From JAKZVK01 sp965237575 (GTDB lineage Bacteria > Acidobacteriota > Terriglobia > Bryobacterales > UBA6623), in NCBI GenBank assembly GCA_965237575.1, contig CBDEGI010000002.1, positions 744,001-808,000 on the forward strand: DNA of 64,000 nt. The letters run 5' to 3'. A program made the position numbers and the translations under genes. Positions 8,579-16,867 of this stretch are shown one piece after another (positions within the stretch are counted from its first letter, which is position 1; each line of letters opens with the position of its first letter). Under the pieces are notes generated by a model. It saw nothing but the letters and a program-made list of their open reading frames with translations, was not told the origin of the DNA and made no database searches.

Positions 8579-10174
8579 TTACAGATAACCTAGCGATTTC
8601 AATCGTTCCAGGCCCTTGCTGTCGACGCCAGGCGCCACTTTCGGCGAGTCCACCTTTTGACCCCTTAACGAAGCGTCGAGGTTTGCCGGACCGAACGGAG
8701 TTGCGTCGAGAGCAGCGAGATTACGGAGCTGTCGACCCTCCGCGCTCGACGTCCATTCAGCCGGATTCTGCTCAGAGGGATCGTTCGCAAGGTCGAAGAA
8801 CTGCAACCGTTTCTCTACGATTTCATCTTCCATCGTTGCGTCGAGGAGGACAGCCAGCATAAATGAGTATGGTTCGATGCGACTCACGATAGCCGGACGG
8901 GTCTGTGTCTGTAACGAGAGCGTCCATTTTCGGTTCCCGATCCACATCGCTCGGTGGGAGAGCCCAGGGTTTGTGGCCTCGGCGAATACGGCCCGGTCTT
9001 CGGTCGGGTCGAATAACGAGCGTCCATCGAACTCGTCAGGGGCCCGGAGATTCGCCGCGTCCAAAATCGTTGCCGCCACGTCCGCGATCGAGACTGCACC
9101 GGTCCAGCGGCCCGCAGTTACTCCGACTCCCCGCATGAGTAGGGGAATGCGAGTCACCTCCTGATAGACATCGTGTCCATGCCGGAACCAAAGCTCGTGG
9201 TCCATCATGCTTTCGCCGTGGTCGGCTACGAAGACAATCAAGCTATCGTCCAGGAGACCCGCCTGTTGGTATCCCTCGAGAAACCGGGAGACTTCTTGGT
9301 CCATGTATGCGATCTCTTCGTCATACAGATCGACATACTCCTGGCCGTCGGTGTGGCCCGGTTCTCGAATGTACTCCGGCACCCGTTCCATGTCGATCTC
9401 GATCGATTCGCTGTGCTGGAAATTCGCCGGAGCTCCTTCCGGCGGCGGCTGGTAAGGCCCATGCGGATCGATGTAATGAACCCATAGGAACATTGGTTGA
9501 TCCTCACGCCGTTCCAGGTCGAGCCACTTGAGCGCTGCATCCGTGGTCCGTGCCGCCCGCCGCTCGAAGACGTCCCGACGAGCCTCCTTCTCGTCGACGT
9601 AGTCGTCGAAGTAGTCGAAGCGAGTATCGAGGCCGATTGCTTCCGCAGCCAAGACGGAGTTCGAAACGATCGCCGCCGTTTGATAACCAGCTACTCGCAA
9701 GTAATCGGCGACGGTTACCACATGATTTTCAACCTTCTGGTAAAACAGACGAACGCCGTGCTTGTACGGCAGCAGTCCGGTTAAACAGCTCAACATCGCG
9801 GCAGGCGTGCTCGACTCCGTGGTGTAAGCGTGCTCGAAGACTCGGCCTTCCGAAAACCAAGAATCTATCTCCGGTGTCGTTCTGCGTTCATACCCATAGA
9901 TGCTCATGTGGTCCGCGCGCAACGTGTCGATGCTGAGCAATATGATGTTCTTGGTCGGTTGCCTGCCTGCCGAGTTCCTTCGAATCTCAGGCGGGGTTGC
10001 TAACGCACTCGCAGATGAGTCCGAGTCACCCGAAGAACCACAGCTTCCCGCCACCAAAGATATGGCCAGGTAGAGGGCAACCGCAGCGCCGTGGCTGGTT
10101 CGAAGATAGCTCGCGGTACTGGAGCCTGGATCGCCATGCGGTTGGTTTTGGACCGTAGTATCTAGCAAGAGCAT
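8579..10174 (-). CDS. Sulfatase-superfamily lipoprotein with non-canonical active site
   Basis: About 531 residues from the ATG at 10174 (a TTG at 10198 is an alternative start). A hydrophobic stretch ends in SLVAGSCGSSG, a lipobox-like site, so it is probably a periplasmic lipoprotein. Alkaline-phosphatase-superfamily landmarks are clear: NIILLSIDTLRADH near the start, LWVHYIDPHGPYQPP in the middle and FVADHGESMMDH for the metal site. The nucleophile region reads SSTPAAMLSCLTG and lacks the C/S-x-P-x-R signature needed for formylglycine formation, so a phosphohydrolase or phosphoglycol-transfer role is as likely as sulfate ester hydrolysis. It sits in the glycan block. Confidence 0.78.
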   Translation of the reverse strand: MLLLDTTVQNQPHGDPGSSTASYLRTSHGAAVALYLAISLVAGSCGSSGDSDSSASALATPPEIRRNSAGRQPTKNIILLSIDTLRADHMSIYGYERRTTPEIDSWFSEGRVFEHAYTTESSTPAAMLSCLTGLLPYKHGVRLFYQKVENHVVTVADYLRVAGYQTAAIVSNSVLAAEAIGLDTRFDYFDDYVDEKEARRDVFERRAARTTDAALKWLDLERREDQPMFLWVHYIDPHGPYQPPPEGAPANFQHSESIEIDMERVPEYIREPGHTDGQEYVDLYDEEIAYMDQEVSRFLEGYQQAGLLDDSLIVFVADHGESMMDHELWFRHGHDVYQEVTRIPLLMRGVGVTAGRWTGAVSIADVAATILDAANLRAPDEFDGRSLFDPTEDRAVFAEATNPGLSHRAMWIGNRKWTLSLQTQTRPAIVSRIEPYSFMLAVLLDATMEDEIVEKRLQFFDLANDPSEQNPAEWTSSAEGRQLRNLAALDATPFGPANLDASLRGQKVDSPKVAPGVDSKGLERLKSLGYL

Positions 10175-10275
10175 GGCGGCTTCATCCTCGTAGAGCAATA
10201 CCTAAACAGCGGGTCGAAACCTCCGAGAGTAGCGTACGCCCAAGATCACCCATCCCAGCTTCCATCATGATCTCG

Positions 10276-11337
10276 TCACTCCTTTCCGCCTCCTCGTTTC
10301 TCGGCAGCCGGATCAGCACTTGCGTCTAGCGACTCGTCTGATTGAGATTCCGCGTAGAGATGTTCGCGCAATTCACTCAGTGTCTCCTGTAACAACTTAC
10401 GATTGACCCTCATGATATCGCTGAACACGGCCAAAATGAAAGACAACATCGCGGCTGTTAGAAGCACAGCGCTGATAATCAGTGACTGCACATGCCCGCG
10501 CCCGCCTTCGGTCAGGTAGAAGTAGACGAAGCGCAACATCAGGAAGCCGCCCAGGGATCCGCCGATGACGCCGATCGTGTTGAAGATCGGGCGGGGGTTG
10601 TAGAGCAGGTAGAAACGCAGAATCGTTCCGCCGCTGATCGCAACGTAGCGCCAGGCGCTCTTCATCAAGCGGCTGGGGCGCATCACGCCTGGGTTCACGC
10701 GAATCGGCGCGCCGACGACTTTGAGGTCGGAATCGCCGGCGGCAATCAGCGATTCGTGCGTATAGGTGTACTCGTTGAAGATGAACAACCGCAGCATCGC
10801 CCGGCGATTGAACGCGCGGAAGCCGCTGGGGCTGTCGCGGACGTTCGATTGCGAAAGGCTACGGACCACCCACGAGCCCAGTTGCTGCAGCTTCTTCTTG
10901 ATGAACGAAAAATGCGGGATGTCTTCAATGGGCCGCTCGCCCACGACGATGTCGGCCTTGCCCTCTCTGAGCGGCGCGAGGAGTTGAGGAATGTCCCGGG
11001 CGTCGTACTGATTGTCGGCGTCGAGATTGACGACGTAGTCGGCGCCAAGACGGGCGGCCTCGCGAAGGCCCGCGGTAAAGACCTTCGCTAGTCCCTGGTT
11101 CGTCTTGAAGTTGAGGATGTGCTCGACCTTGAGATTGCGGGCGACTTCGACGGTGCGGTCGGTGCTGCCGTCATTGATCAGCAGCACCTCGACCGTGTCG
11201 ATGCCCTCGAAGGAGCGCGGCAAGGCCGCCAGGGTCGTTGGAAGGGTCTCTTCCTCGTTCAGGCAGGGAATCTGAATGATCAGTTTCACCGCCGCGGCCC
11301 CGACTCCCGCGCCGTCTGAGGATTCTGGCGAAGACAT
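10276..11337 (-). CDS. GT2-family polyprenyl-phosphate sugar synthase (DPM1-like)
   Basis: A 353-residue protein from the ATG at 11337; a TTG at 11349 would add four residues. The GT-A core shows IIQIPCLNEEETLP, LLINDGSTDRT and the metal-binding NLDADNQYD, then SPSGFRAFNRRAMLRL, as in dolichol/polyprenyl-phosphate mannose or glucose synthases. The C-terminus carries two membrane helices (around IFNTIGVIGGSLGG and SLIISAVLLTAAML). The enzyme probably loads a sugar on undecaprenyl phosphate at the cytoplasmic face, making the donor that GT-C enzymes such as the two encoded at 1490-5085 use on the other side. The sugar is not predictable. Confidence 0.87.
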   Translation of the reverse strand: MSSPESSDGAGVGAAAVKLIIQIPCLNEEETLPTTLAALPRSFEGIDTVEVLLINDGSTDRTVEVARNLKVEHILNFKTNQGLAKVFTAGLREAARLGADYVVNLDADNQYDARDIPQLLAPLREGKADIVVGERPIEDIPHFSFIKKKLQQLGSWVVRSLSQSNVRDSPSGFRAFNRRAMLRLFIFNEYTYTHESLIAAGDSDLKVVGAPIRVNPGVMRPSRLMKSAWRYVAISGGTILRFYLLYNPRPIFNTIGVIGGSLGGFLMLRFVYFYLTEGGRGHVQSLIISAVLLTAAMLSFILAVFSDIMRVNRKLLQETLSELREHLYAESQSDESLDASADPAAEKRGGGKE

Positions 11338-11457
11338 TTCCTTACGCAAGGACGCGCCTGGGGCCCAGCCATGGCCCTGCGCCCGACTTCTCCGGCCGCT
11401 GCTACCTGGGCGCTGAGCCCGCCAGGGAACCCAGGTGAGGGGCCCAGAGCGGAACGG

Positions 11458-11778
11458 CTACGAAGCTGCTTCCGGCGAATCTTGGGCGGGCTTGCTGGTC
11501 ACGGTCGTCTTGACCCGCGAAACGACGTCCCGGCCCTTCTCATAAAGATCGGACGCATCCTCGGCAAGCTCCCTACCCCGATCGTACACTTCGCGACCGC
11601 GTTCGTAGACCTCACGCCCGGTCTTGCTCAGGGAGTCCCGCCCCTCGAGCGCTTTTTTTCGAACCAGATCGCGGGTTTCGCTACCCGACTGTGGAGCTAG
11701 CAGCAGAGCGCCGACCACTCCCAGGGTCGCTCCCAACAAGAACCAAGCCAAACACGCTCCTGTGTCTTCTTGTGCCAT
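11458..11778 (-). CDS. YtxH-domain protein
   Basis: A 106-residue protein with a short N-terminal region, one membrane helix (WFLLGATLGVVGALLLAP) followed by the hallmark SGSETRDLVRKKA, then a charged helical tail with repeats of the type REVYERGREVYDRGREL, likely amphipathic coiled coil. This is the usual plan of YtxH/gas-vesicle-like stress proteins. Function in the family is poorly defined; an envelope-stress role is inference only. Confidence 0.75.
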   Translation of the reverse strand: MAQEDTGACLAWFLLGATLGVVGALLLAPQSGSETRDLVRKKALEGRDSLSKTGREVYERGREVYDRGRELAEDASDLYEKGRDVVSRVKTTVTSKPAQDSPEAAS

Positions 11779-12037
11779 CGAATCGTTCCTCCGTGGATGT
11801 CTTTCTCGCTTTAGTGCGATCGGCCCGTGTTTATCTCATCAGGTGAAAAAACAGCCCCATGATCGACCACCGTATCCGATCGGGACCGCGCCCGATCTGC
11901 CGGGTCCAGTTTTCAGTATAAGAGAATCAGACCGCGAGTTTGGATCGAGGCGTTCCGCGTTCGTTTCGGGAGCTGAACGGGCCTTGCTCGACAGCTAGAC
12001 ACTCCCGCGGCGACCTTGCTAAGATTGCCCCTCCGCC

Positions 12038-13399
12038 ATGGAGATCCATCCGCTTCTCGTCCTCGTCATCGCCATCGCCGTTGTCTTCATCTTGATTATT
12101 CGGATGAAGATCAACGCGTTTATCGCTCTGATCACCGCCGCCATGACGGTGGGATTGCTGTCGTCCACCGTGTCGCTGGGCGAGGTGATGCCCGAGGTGG
12201 CGAGCGCTTTCGGACGTGTCTGCGGCGGCATCGGCATCGTGATCGCGCTGGCGGCTGTGATCGGCCAAAGCTTGATGGAGAGCGGGGCCGCCGATAAGAT
12301 CACGCGCGTGTTCGTGCGGGCGCTGGGCGAGAAGAACGCGTCGTTGTCGATGCTCTCGAGCGGCTACGTGCTGTCGGTGCCCGTCTTCTTCGATACGGTC
12401 TTTTACCTGCTGATCCCGCTGGCGCGGGCGCTGCGCGTGCGAACGGGCAAGAACTACGTACTGTTCGTCATGGCGATCTGCGCCGGCGGCGCGGTGACGC
12501 ACACGATGGTCCCGCCGACGCCGGGGCCGCTGGCGATGGCGGCGACGCTCAACATCGACCTCGGGGTGATGATCATGGTCGGGGCCGTGATCGGATTGCT
12601 GATGTCGATCGTGGGCTTGCTGTTTGCGATCAACCGCGACAAAGCCCTCGATATTCCTCTGCGCGAAACCGCCGGGCTCTCCCTGGAGGATCTGGAGGAC
12701 CTGGCCCACCGTGACGAAGCCCGCTTGCCGAGTTTTTTCATGTCGATGTTGCCGATCGTGTTGCCGGTGTTGTTTATTACCTCCAACACGGCTGTCAACG
12801 CGATCGACAAGGAAAGCGCGATTGCGGGGGTGACCGGCTTCCTCGGCAACCCCAACTTCGCCCTGTTGGTGTCGGCGGCGATCTCGCTCTACGTGGTGGC
12901 CAAGCAGAAGGGTTACAGCCTGGCCCAGTTGGCGAAGCCCGTCGAAACCGCCCTTGCCAGCGGTGGCCTGATCATCCTGATCACGGCGGCGGGCGGATCG
13001 TTCGGCGGCATGCTGGTGCGCGCCGAGGTCGGCAAGGTGCTCGGCGAACTGGCGCAGGATTTCGGCATCCCGTTCCTGCTGCTAAGCTTCCTGCTGGGGA
13101 CGTTGATCAAGATCGCGCAAGGGTCAGGCACCGTGACGATGATCACGGTGTCATCCATCATGGCTCCGCTGATCATCGCTTCCCCGCCGCCTTTTCACTC
13201 CGTCTATGTGGCTTGCGCGATCGGGTCCGGGTCGCTGGTCGGATCGTGGATGAACGACAGCGGCTTCTGGGTCTACAAGCAGATGTCGGGATTCACCGAG
13301 ATGGAAGCCCTCAAGACCTGGACGCCGCTACTGGCGGTGATGGGCGTGGCGGGTTACATCTTCACCCAGGTGCTTGCCATTGTCCTGCCGTTGCAATAG
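12038..13399 (+). CDS. GntP-family gluconate/organic acid permease
   Basis: A 453-residue inner-membrane transporter. It begins with HPLLVLVIAIAVVFILI and has the GntP pattern of about 12 hydrophobic segments with characteristic stretches such as SVPVFFDTVFYLLIPLA, GGAVTHTMVPPTPGPL and the C-terminal IAQGSGTVTMIT and GSLVGSWMNDSGFW. These are conserved in gluconate:H+ symporters and relatives for ketogluconate, idonate or glycerate. No sugar acid catabolic genes lie next to it, so the substrate is open. It is transcribed alone. Confidence 0.88.
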   Translation: MEIHPLLVLVIAIAVVFILIIRMKINAFIALITAAMTVGLLSSTVSLGEVMPEVASAFGRVCGGIGIVIALAAVIGQSLMESGAADKITRVFVRALGEKNASLSMLSSGYVLSVPVFFDTVFYLLIPLARALRVRTGKNYVLFVMAICAGGAVTHTMVPPTPGPLAMAATLNIDLGVMIMVGAVIGLLMSIVGLLFAINRDKALDIPLRETAGLSLEDLEDLAHRDEARLPSFFMSMLPIVLPVLFITSNTAVNAIDKESAIAGVTGFLGNPNFALLVSAAISLYVVAKQKGYSLAQLAKPVETALASGGLIILITAAGGSFGGMLVRAEVGKVLGELAQDFGIPFLLLSFLLGTLIKIAQGSGTVTMITVSSIMAPLIIASPPPFHSVYVACAIGSGSLVGSWMNDSGFWVYKQMSGFTEMEALKTWTPLLAVMGVAGYIFTQVLAIVLPLQ

Positions 13400-13479
13400 G
13401 TCGATTTGCTTCGAATGACCCCCGCTGACATCGAGCTAATCTAGAGGCCTTCGAGTGGCGTCAGGTTCGTGCCGGACCG

Positions 13480-13955
13480 CTTGCTGAGGGGCTGTGAACA
13501 AATCGGGGAGTCCACGGTTGACACTGCTGGGAGCCTCGCAGCAACTCATCGTGCAAGTTGAGGCATCCAACGACACAACCGAGCCGCGGGGTGGGAACCC
13601 GCGGTTCCCTCTGGGCGCAACCCGGTGCCGCCAACCACGAATCCAAGCCCCGGTACGGGGCGATGGAATGTAGCCCACGACGCAAGTCGTGGGACAAAGC
13701 CGCCAAACGATCTCCAGCCCCGGTAAGGGGCGTTTGAGGTTTTGGTGCTTCGGCAAAGGGTCCGGGGTTACCTATCGAACCGGCCGCATTGACCCGTCAC
13801 TTGCGTTCCGGGCTCGGCTTCTTGGGTTCGCGCGGATTCGCGCCGAGAACTCCTGTGGTGGCGTGAAACCTGATTCGGATGCCGGCTACCGCTCAACTCA
13901 ATGGTTTGATCAGGCCGCGGCTGATTGTCCCCAGCATTTTTTCACAGCCCCTGAC
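13480..13955. repeat. Inverted-end repeat element and REP-type palindromes
   Basis: The stretch is bounded by an inverted pair: TGAGGGGCTGTGAACAAAT near 13483 and, on the opposite strand, CAGGGGCTGTGAAAAAAT ending near 13955. Inside are two copies of AGCCCCGGTAMGGGGCG (13646 and 13715 regions) around a perfect hairpin CCCACGAC-GCAA-GTCGTGGG at 13674-13693. No coding sequence is supported. A second pair with the same ends lies at 52166-52351. Confidence 0.5.
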
Positions 13956-14012
13956 GCCTGCGGCTCAGCGCTGCCAGAGGGCCTCCGTCGGTGTGGCCGG
14001 CGGCTTATGCTG

Positions 14013-14195
14013 CTACGCGCGTGCGACTTCGCCAATGGTTTCGAGCTTGCGGGCGTGTTCGCTGAAGTCGAGGAACTCGGAGTCGAGGAGGTAGGGCGGG
14101 TACTCGGGCCAGTCGAATCGCAGGCCATCGAGGTCGGGGTAGTGGCCATCTCTGAAAACCGGACGCGTCTTGATGAGGCGTTGCCGGTATCGCGG
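14013..14195 (-). other. Short open frame with protein-like composition, possible gene fragment
   Basis: The leftward frame overlaps the 3' end of the RibBA-like gene and ends at TAG 14013. It encodes about 60 residues including RLIKTRPVFRDGHYPDLDG, then LRFDWPEYPPYLLDSEFL and DFSEHARKLETIGEVARA. The composition looks like a real folded protein rather than a shadow frame, but there is no ATG and no homologue I recognise. It may be the C-terminal remnant of a lost gene. Confidence 0.25.
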
Positions 14196-14197
14196 GG

Positions 14198-15355
14198 CTA
14201 GTCCTTCACGACCGACGGCTCGGTGGCAAGCACCGGGACTTGCTCCACGATCGTAATGCCAAAGCCTTCGAGTCCGACCACCTTGCGCGGACGGTTCGTC
14301 AGAAGGCGAATCCGCCGTAGGCCAAGGTCCGAAAGGATCTGCGCCCCGATGCCCGAGCGGTACTGGAGCAACCTCTGTCGTCCTGCATCCGTCTGCTGCA
14401 ACGGCTGCTTGGGATGAGCCACGATGCGTTGGCTGCCGTCGGGTAGCTTCGCGAGATTGTAACCAGGTCCGGTCTGGTGCAGATAGACCAGCACGCCGCG
14501 TCCTTCGGCCGCGATCATCTCCATCGATCGCTCGATGATCTGGTGCGACGGATATTGCGCCGAGTGGAACACGTCGCCGAACAGGTCGCGGGAATGCATC
14601 CGCACGAGCACGGAATCGACATGGCGCACTTCGCCGTGAACCAGCGCCACATGGCTGGAGGAGTCAACCTCGCTGCGGTAGGCGATGGTCCGGAACTCGC
14701 CGAACCGAGTCTCCAAAATGCCTTCGGCGAGGCGCTCCACATACGTTTCGTTCTCGAGCCGATAGCGGATGATCTCGGCGACCGTAATCATCTTCAGGCC
14801 GTGCCTGGCGCAGAACTCGAGGAGTTGCGGCACGCGCGCCATGGTGCCGTCGCCGTTCATGATTTCGCAGATCACACCGGACGGCACGAGACCGGCCAGC
14901 CGCGCCAGATCGACCGACGCTTCCGTCTGGCCGGCGCGTACCAGCACACCTCCCTTGCGCGCCTGCAAAGGGGGAATGTGCCCGGGCCGAGCGAGGTCCG
15001 CGGGACGGGTTGCCGGATCGATCGTCACCCGAATCGTGTGCGCCCGGTCCGCGGCTGAAATGCCGGTCGTGACCCCGGATGCCGCGTCGATCGACTCACA
15101 GAAGGCCGTGCCATGCTGGGACGTGTTGCGCTCGGTCATCAGAGGGATACGCAGATGATCGAGCCGCTCCTCGGTCAGCGCCAGGCAGATCAGGCCGCGC
15201 CCGTGTGTGGCCATGAAGTTGATGGCTTCGGGCGTGACTTTCTCCGCCGCCAGCGTGAGGTCGCCCTCGTTCTCACGGTCTTCGTCGTCGACCACCACGA
15301 TCATTCGTCCGGCGCGGAAGTCTTCCAGTGCTTCGGGTACGGTTACAAACCCCAT
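14198..15355 (-). CDS. ribB: RibBA-like protein: DHBP synthase fused to degenerate GTP cyclohydrolase II
   Basis: A 385-residue protein from the ATG at 15355 (TTG at 15367 possible). The N-terminal half is a good 3,4-dihydroxy-2-butanone 4-phosphate synthase: DDEDRENEGDLTLAAE, TERNTSQHGTAFCESID, GVTTGISAADRAHTI and RPGHIPPLQARKGGVLVR all match the riboflavin enzyme that converts ribulose 5-phosphate. The C-terminal half aligns with GTP cyclohydrolase II, but the zinc site is gone: where the family has HSECLTGDVFGSxRCDCG this protein reads HSRDLFGDVFHSAQYPSH, so all three Cys ligands are replaced. It probably supplies only the RibB activity. Confidence 0.85.
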   Translation of the reverse strand: MGFVTVPEALEDFRAGRMIVVVDDEDRENEGDLTLAAEKVTPEAINFMATHGRGLICLALTEERLDHLRIPLMTERNTSQHGTAFCESIDAASGVTTGISAADRAHTIRVTIDPATRPADLARPGHIPPLQARKGGVLVRAGQTEASVDLARLAGLVPSGVICEIMNGDGTMARVPQLLEFCARHGLKMITVAEIIRYRLENETYVERLAEGILETRFGEFRTIAYRSEVDSSSHVALVHGEVRHVDSVLVRMHSRDLFGDVFHSAQYPSHQIIERSMEMIAAEGRGVLVYLHQTGPGYNLAKLPDGSQRIVAHPKQPLQQTDAGRQRLLQYRSGIGAQILSDLGLRRIRLLTNRPRKVVGLEGFGITIVEQVPVLATEPSVVKD

Positions 15356-15442
15356 AGTTGTCTTCAATATAGCTCATCACCCTGCGAGTGCCGTGTCAGG
15401 TGATGGGCTGCTTCGCGGCTAAGCCACGCAAGGCCGTGGATC

Positions 15443-16129
15443 TCAAAACCGAGATCCACGCCACGCGCTAATGATCCTTTTGTCCGTGGGCTGACACCCG
15501 TGGTTCTCAATGGCGCTGAGTTCGGTTTGGCCGAGCCACTCGACCATGTCATGGAAGGCGTGTCCGCGATGGCTGTGAAGCCACTTCTCTTCCGGTGACA
15601 ACTCGGCGAAGGTCGCTCCCAACTCCGGGAGGTAGAAGAGCGGATCGTACCCGAATCCGCCTTCGCCTACCCGCTTCTCGAGGATGTACCCTCCGACCTC
15701 AGCCTCGAAGGTGCGAATGATGCGCCCCACGCGGGCGAGTGCGATGCAGCAAACGAATCGGGCGGCCCGCAGCGACCGTGGGAGGTGCGCCAGTTTATCG
15801 AGAAGCAGCGCGTTGTTCGCGTCGTCGTCGGCGTCCTCTCCGGCGAAACGCGCGGAGTGGATGCCGGGCGCACCCCCTAGGCTGTCCACGACTAATCCCG
15901 AATCATCAGCGAAGACGAAGGGCGATTTTTCGTGGTCGCGGTCCTGCTGATCGAGCACCCACTGGCTGTAGGCGAGGGCTTTGGCGACCGCGTTGTCCTC
16001 GAACGTGCTCCCGACCTCGGGGCAGGGAACCGGCGGCAGCCCCAGGATGGTGAACGCATCGCCGGCGGAGCGCTGGTACTCCCTCAATTTGTTTTCATTG
16101 CTCGTCGCGCACAGCAGCTCAACCGGCAT
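15443..16129 (-). CDS. rdgB: Non-canonical purine NTP pyrophosphatase (RdgB/HAM1)
   Basis: A 228-residue cytoplasmic enzyme that hydrolyses dITP, XTP and related nucleotides to monophosphates, keeping deaminated bases out of DNA. Visible signatures are LLCATSNENKLREY at the N-terminus, FEDNAVAKALAYS, VFADDSGLVVDSLGGAPG with the catalytic Asp, GIHSARFAGEDADD, and EGGFGYDPLFYLPE. It shares one base with the stop of rph (TGATG at 16127-16131), the common rph-rdgB pairing. The C-terminus runs about 30 residues past the usual end. Confidence 0.93.
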   Translation of the reverse strand: MPVELLCATSNENKLREYQRSAGDAFTILGLPPVPCPEVGSTFEDNAVAKALAYSQWVLDQQDRDHEKSPFVFADDSGLVVDSLGGAPGIHSARFAGEDADDDANNALLLDKLAHLPRSLRAARFVCCIALARVGRIIRTFEAEVGGYILEKRVGEGGFGYDPLFYLPELGATFAELSPEEKWLHSHRGHAFHDMVEWLGQTELSAIENHGCQPTDKRIISAWRGSRF

Positions 16130-16848
16130 CAGGAGAGGCTGACAACCTGCCGCTGGATTTCGACAAGGCTCTGGATGCCTCCGCCGGCCAACGCGAGAAG
16201 CTCATCCAACTGGGTTCGCGAAAAGCTGCTGTGTTCTGCGGTTGCCTGTACCTCGACGTACTCGCCGCCGGACGTCATCACGACGTTCATGTCGACGGCG
16301 GCTTGCGAATCTTCTTCATAGCAGAGGTCAAGCATCGGAACGCCGTCAATGACACCGACGCTGGTGGCTGCGAGGTGTTGCTGCAAGGGGAGCCGGGGAA
16401 TCACATTGAACTCAACCATTTGCTGCAAGGCCAGAGCCAAGGCCACCCAGCCTCCCGTGATCGAAGCGGTGCGCGTGCCGCCATCCGCCTGGATGACGTC
16501 GCAATCGACCATCAGGGTTCGCTCGCCCAGCTTATCGAGGTCCGTCACACCCCGTAGCGACCGGCCGATGAGACGTTGGATCTCATGCGTGCGTCCGCCG
16601 GGACGGCCGCGATTGACCTCACGGGGCGAGCGTGTCGAAGTCGAGCGCGGCAACATGCCGTACTCCGCCGTGATCCACCCCTTGCCGCTGCCACGCCGGA
16701 ACCCGGGAACCGTCTCCTCGAGCGAAGCCGCACAGATGACTTTGGTGTGGCCGACTTCGATGAGCACCGAGCCCTCGGCGGTGGGAAGGTAGTTGGGCGT
16801 AATCTTGGTAGGCCGCAGTTCTTCGGGCCGCCGTCCGTCGTGACGCAT
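16129..16848 (-). CDS. rph: Ribonuclease PH
   Basis: A 239-residue phosphorolytic 3'-5' exoribonuclease trimming tRNA 3' ends. The start is the ATG at 16848; a TTG one codon upstream is less likely. Family motifs are DGRRPEELRPTKI, GSVLIEVGHTKVICAASLE, GWITAEYGMLPRST, RGRPGGRTHEIQRLIGRSLR and CDVIQADGGTRTASITGG, covering the phosphate- and RNA-binding arginines and the catalytic Asp region. It is translationally coupled to rdgB. Confidence 0.95.
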   Translation of the reverse strand: MRHDGRRPEELRPTKITPNYLPTAEGSVLIEVGHTKVICAASLEETVPGFRRGSGKGWITAEYGMLPRSTSTRSPREVNRGRPGGRTHEIQRLIGRSLRGVTDLDKLGERTLMVDCDVIQADGGTRTASITGGWVALALALQQMVEFNVIPRLPLQQHLAATSVGVIDGVPMLDLCYEEDSQAAVDMNVVMTSGGEYVEVQATAEHSSFSRTQLDELLALAGGGIQSLVEIQRQVVSLS

Positions 16849-16867
16849 CAATACACTGTAGCGCGGG

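Noticed and set aside
15356..15442. FMN riboswitch upstream of the RibBA-like gene
   Set aside because: The gap to rdgB is too short and lacks the RFN conserved blocks.
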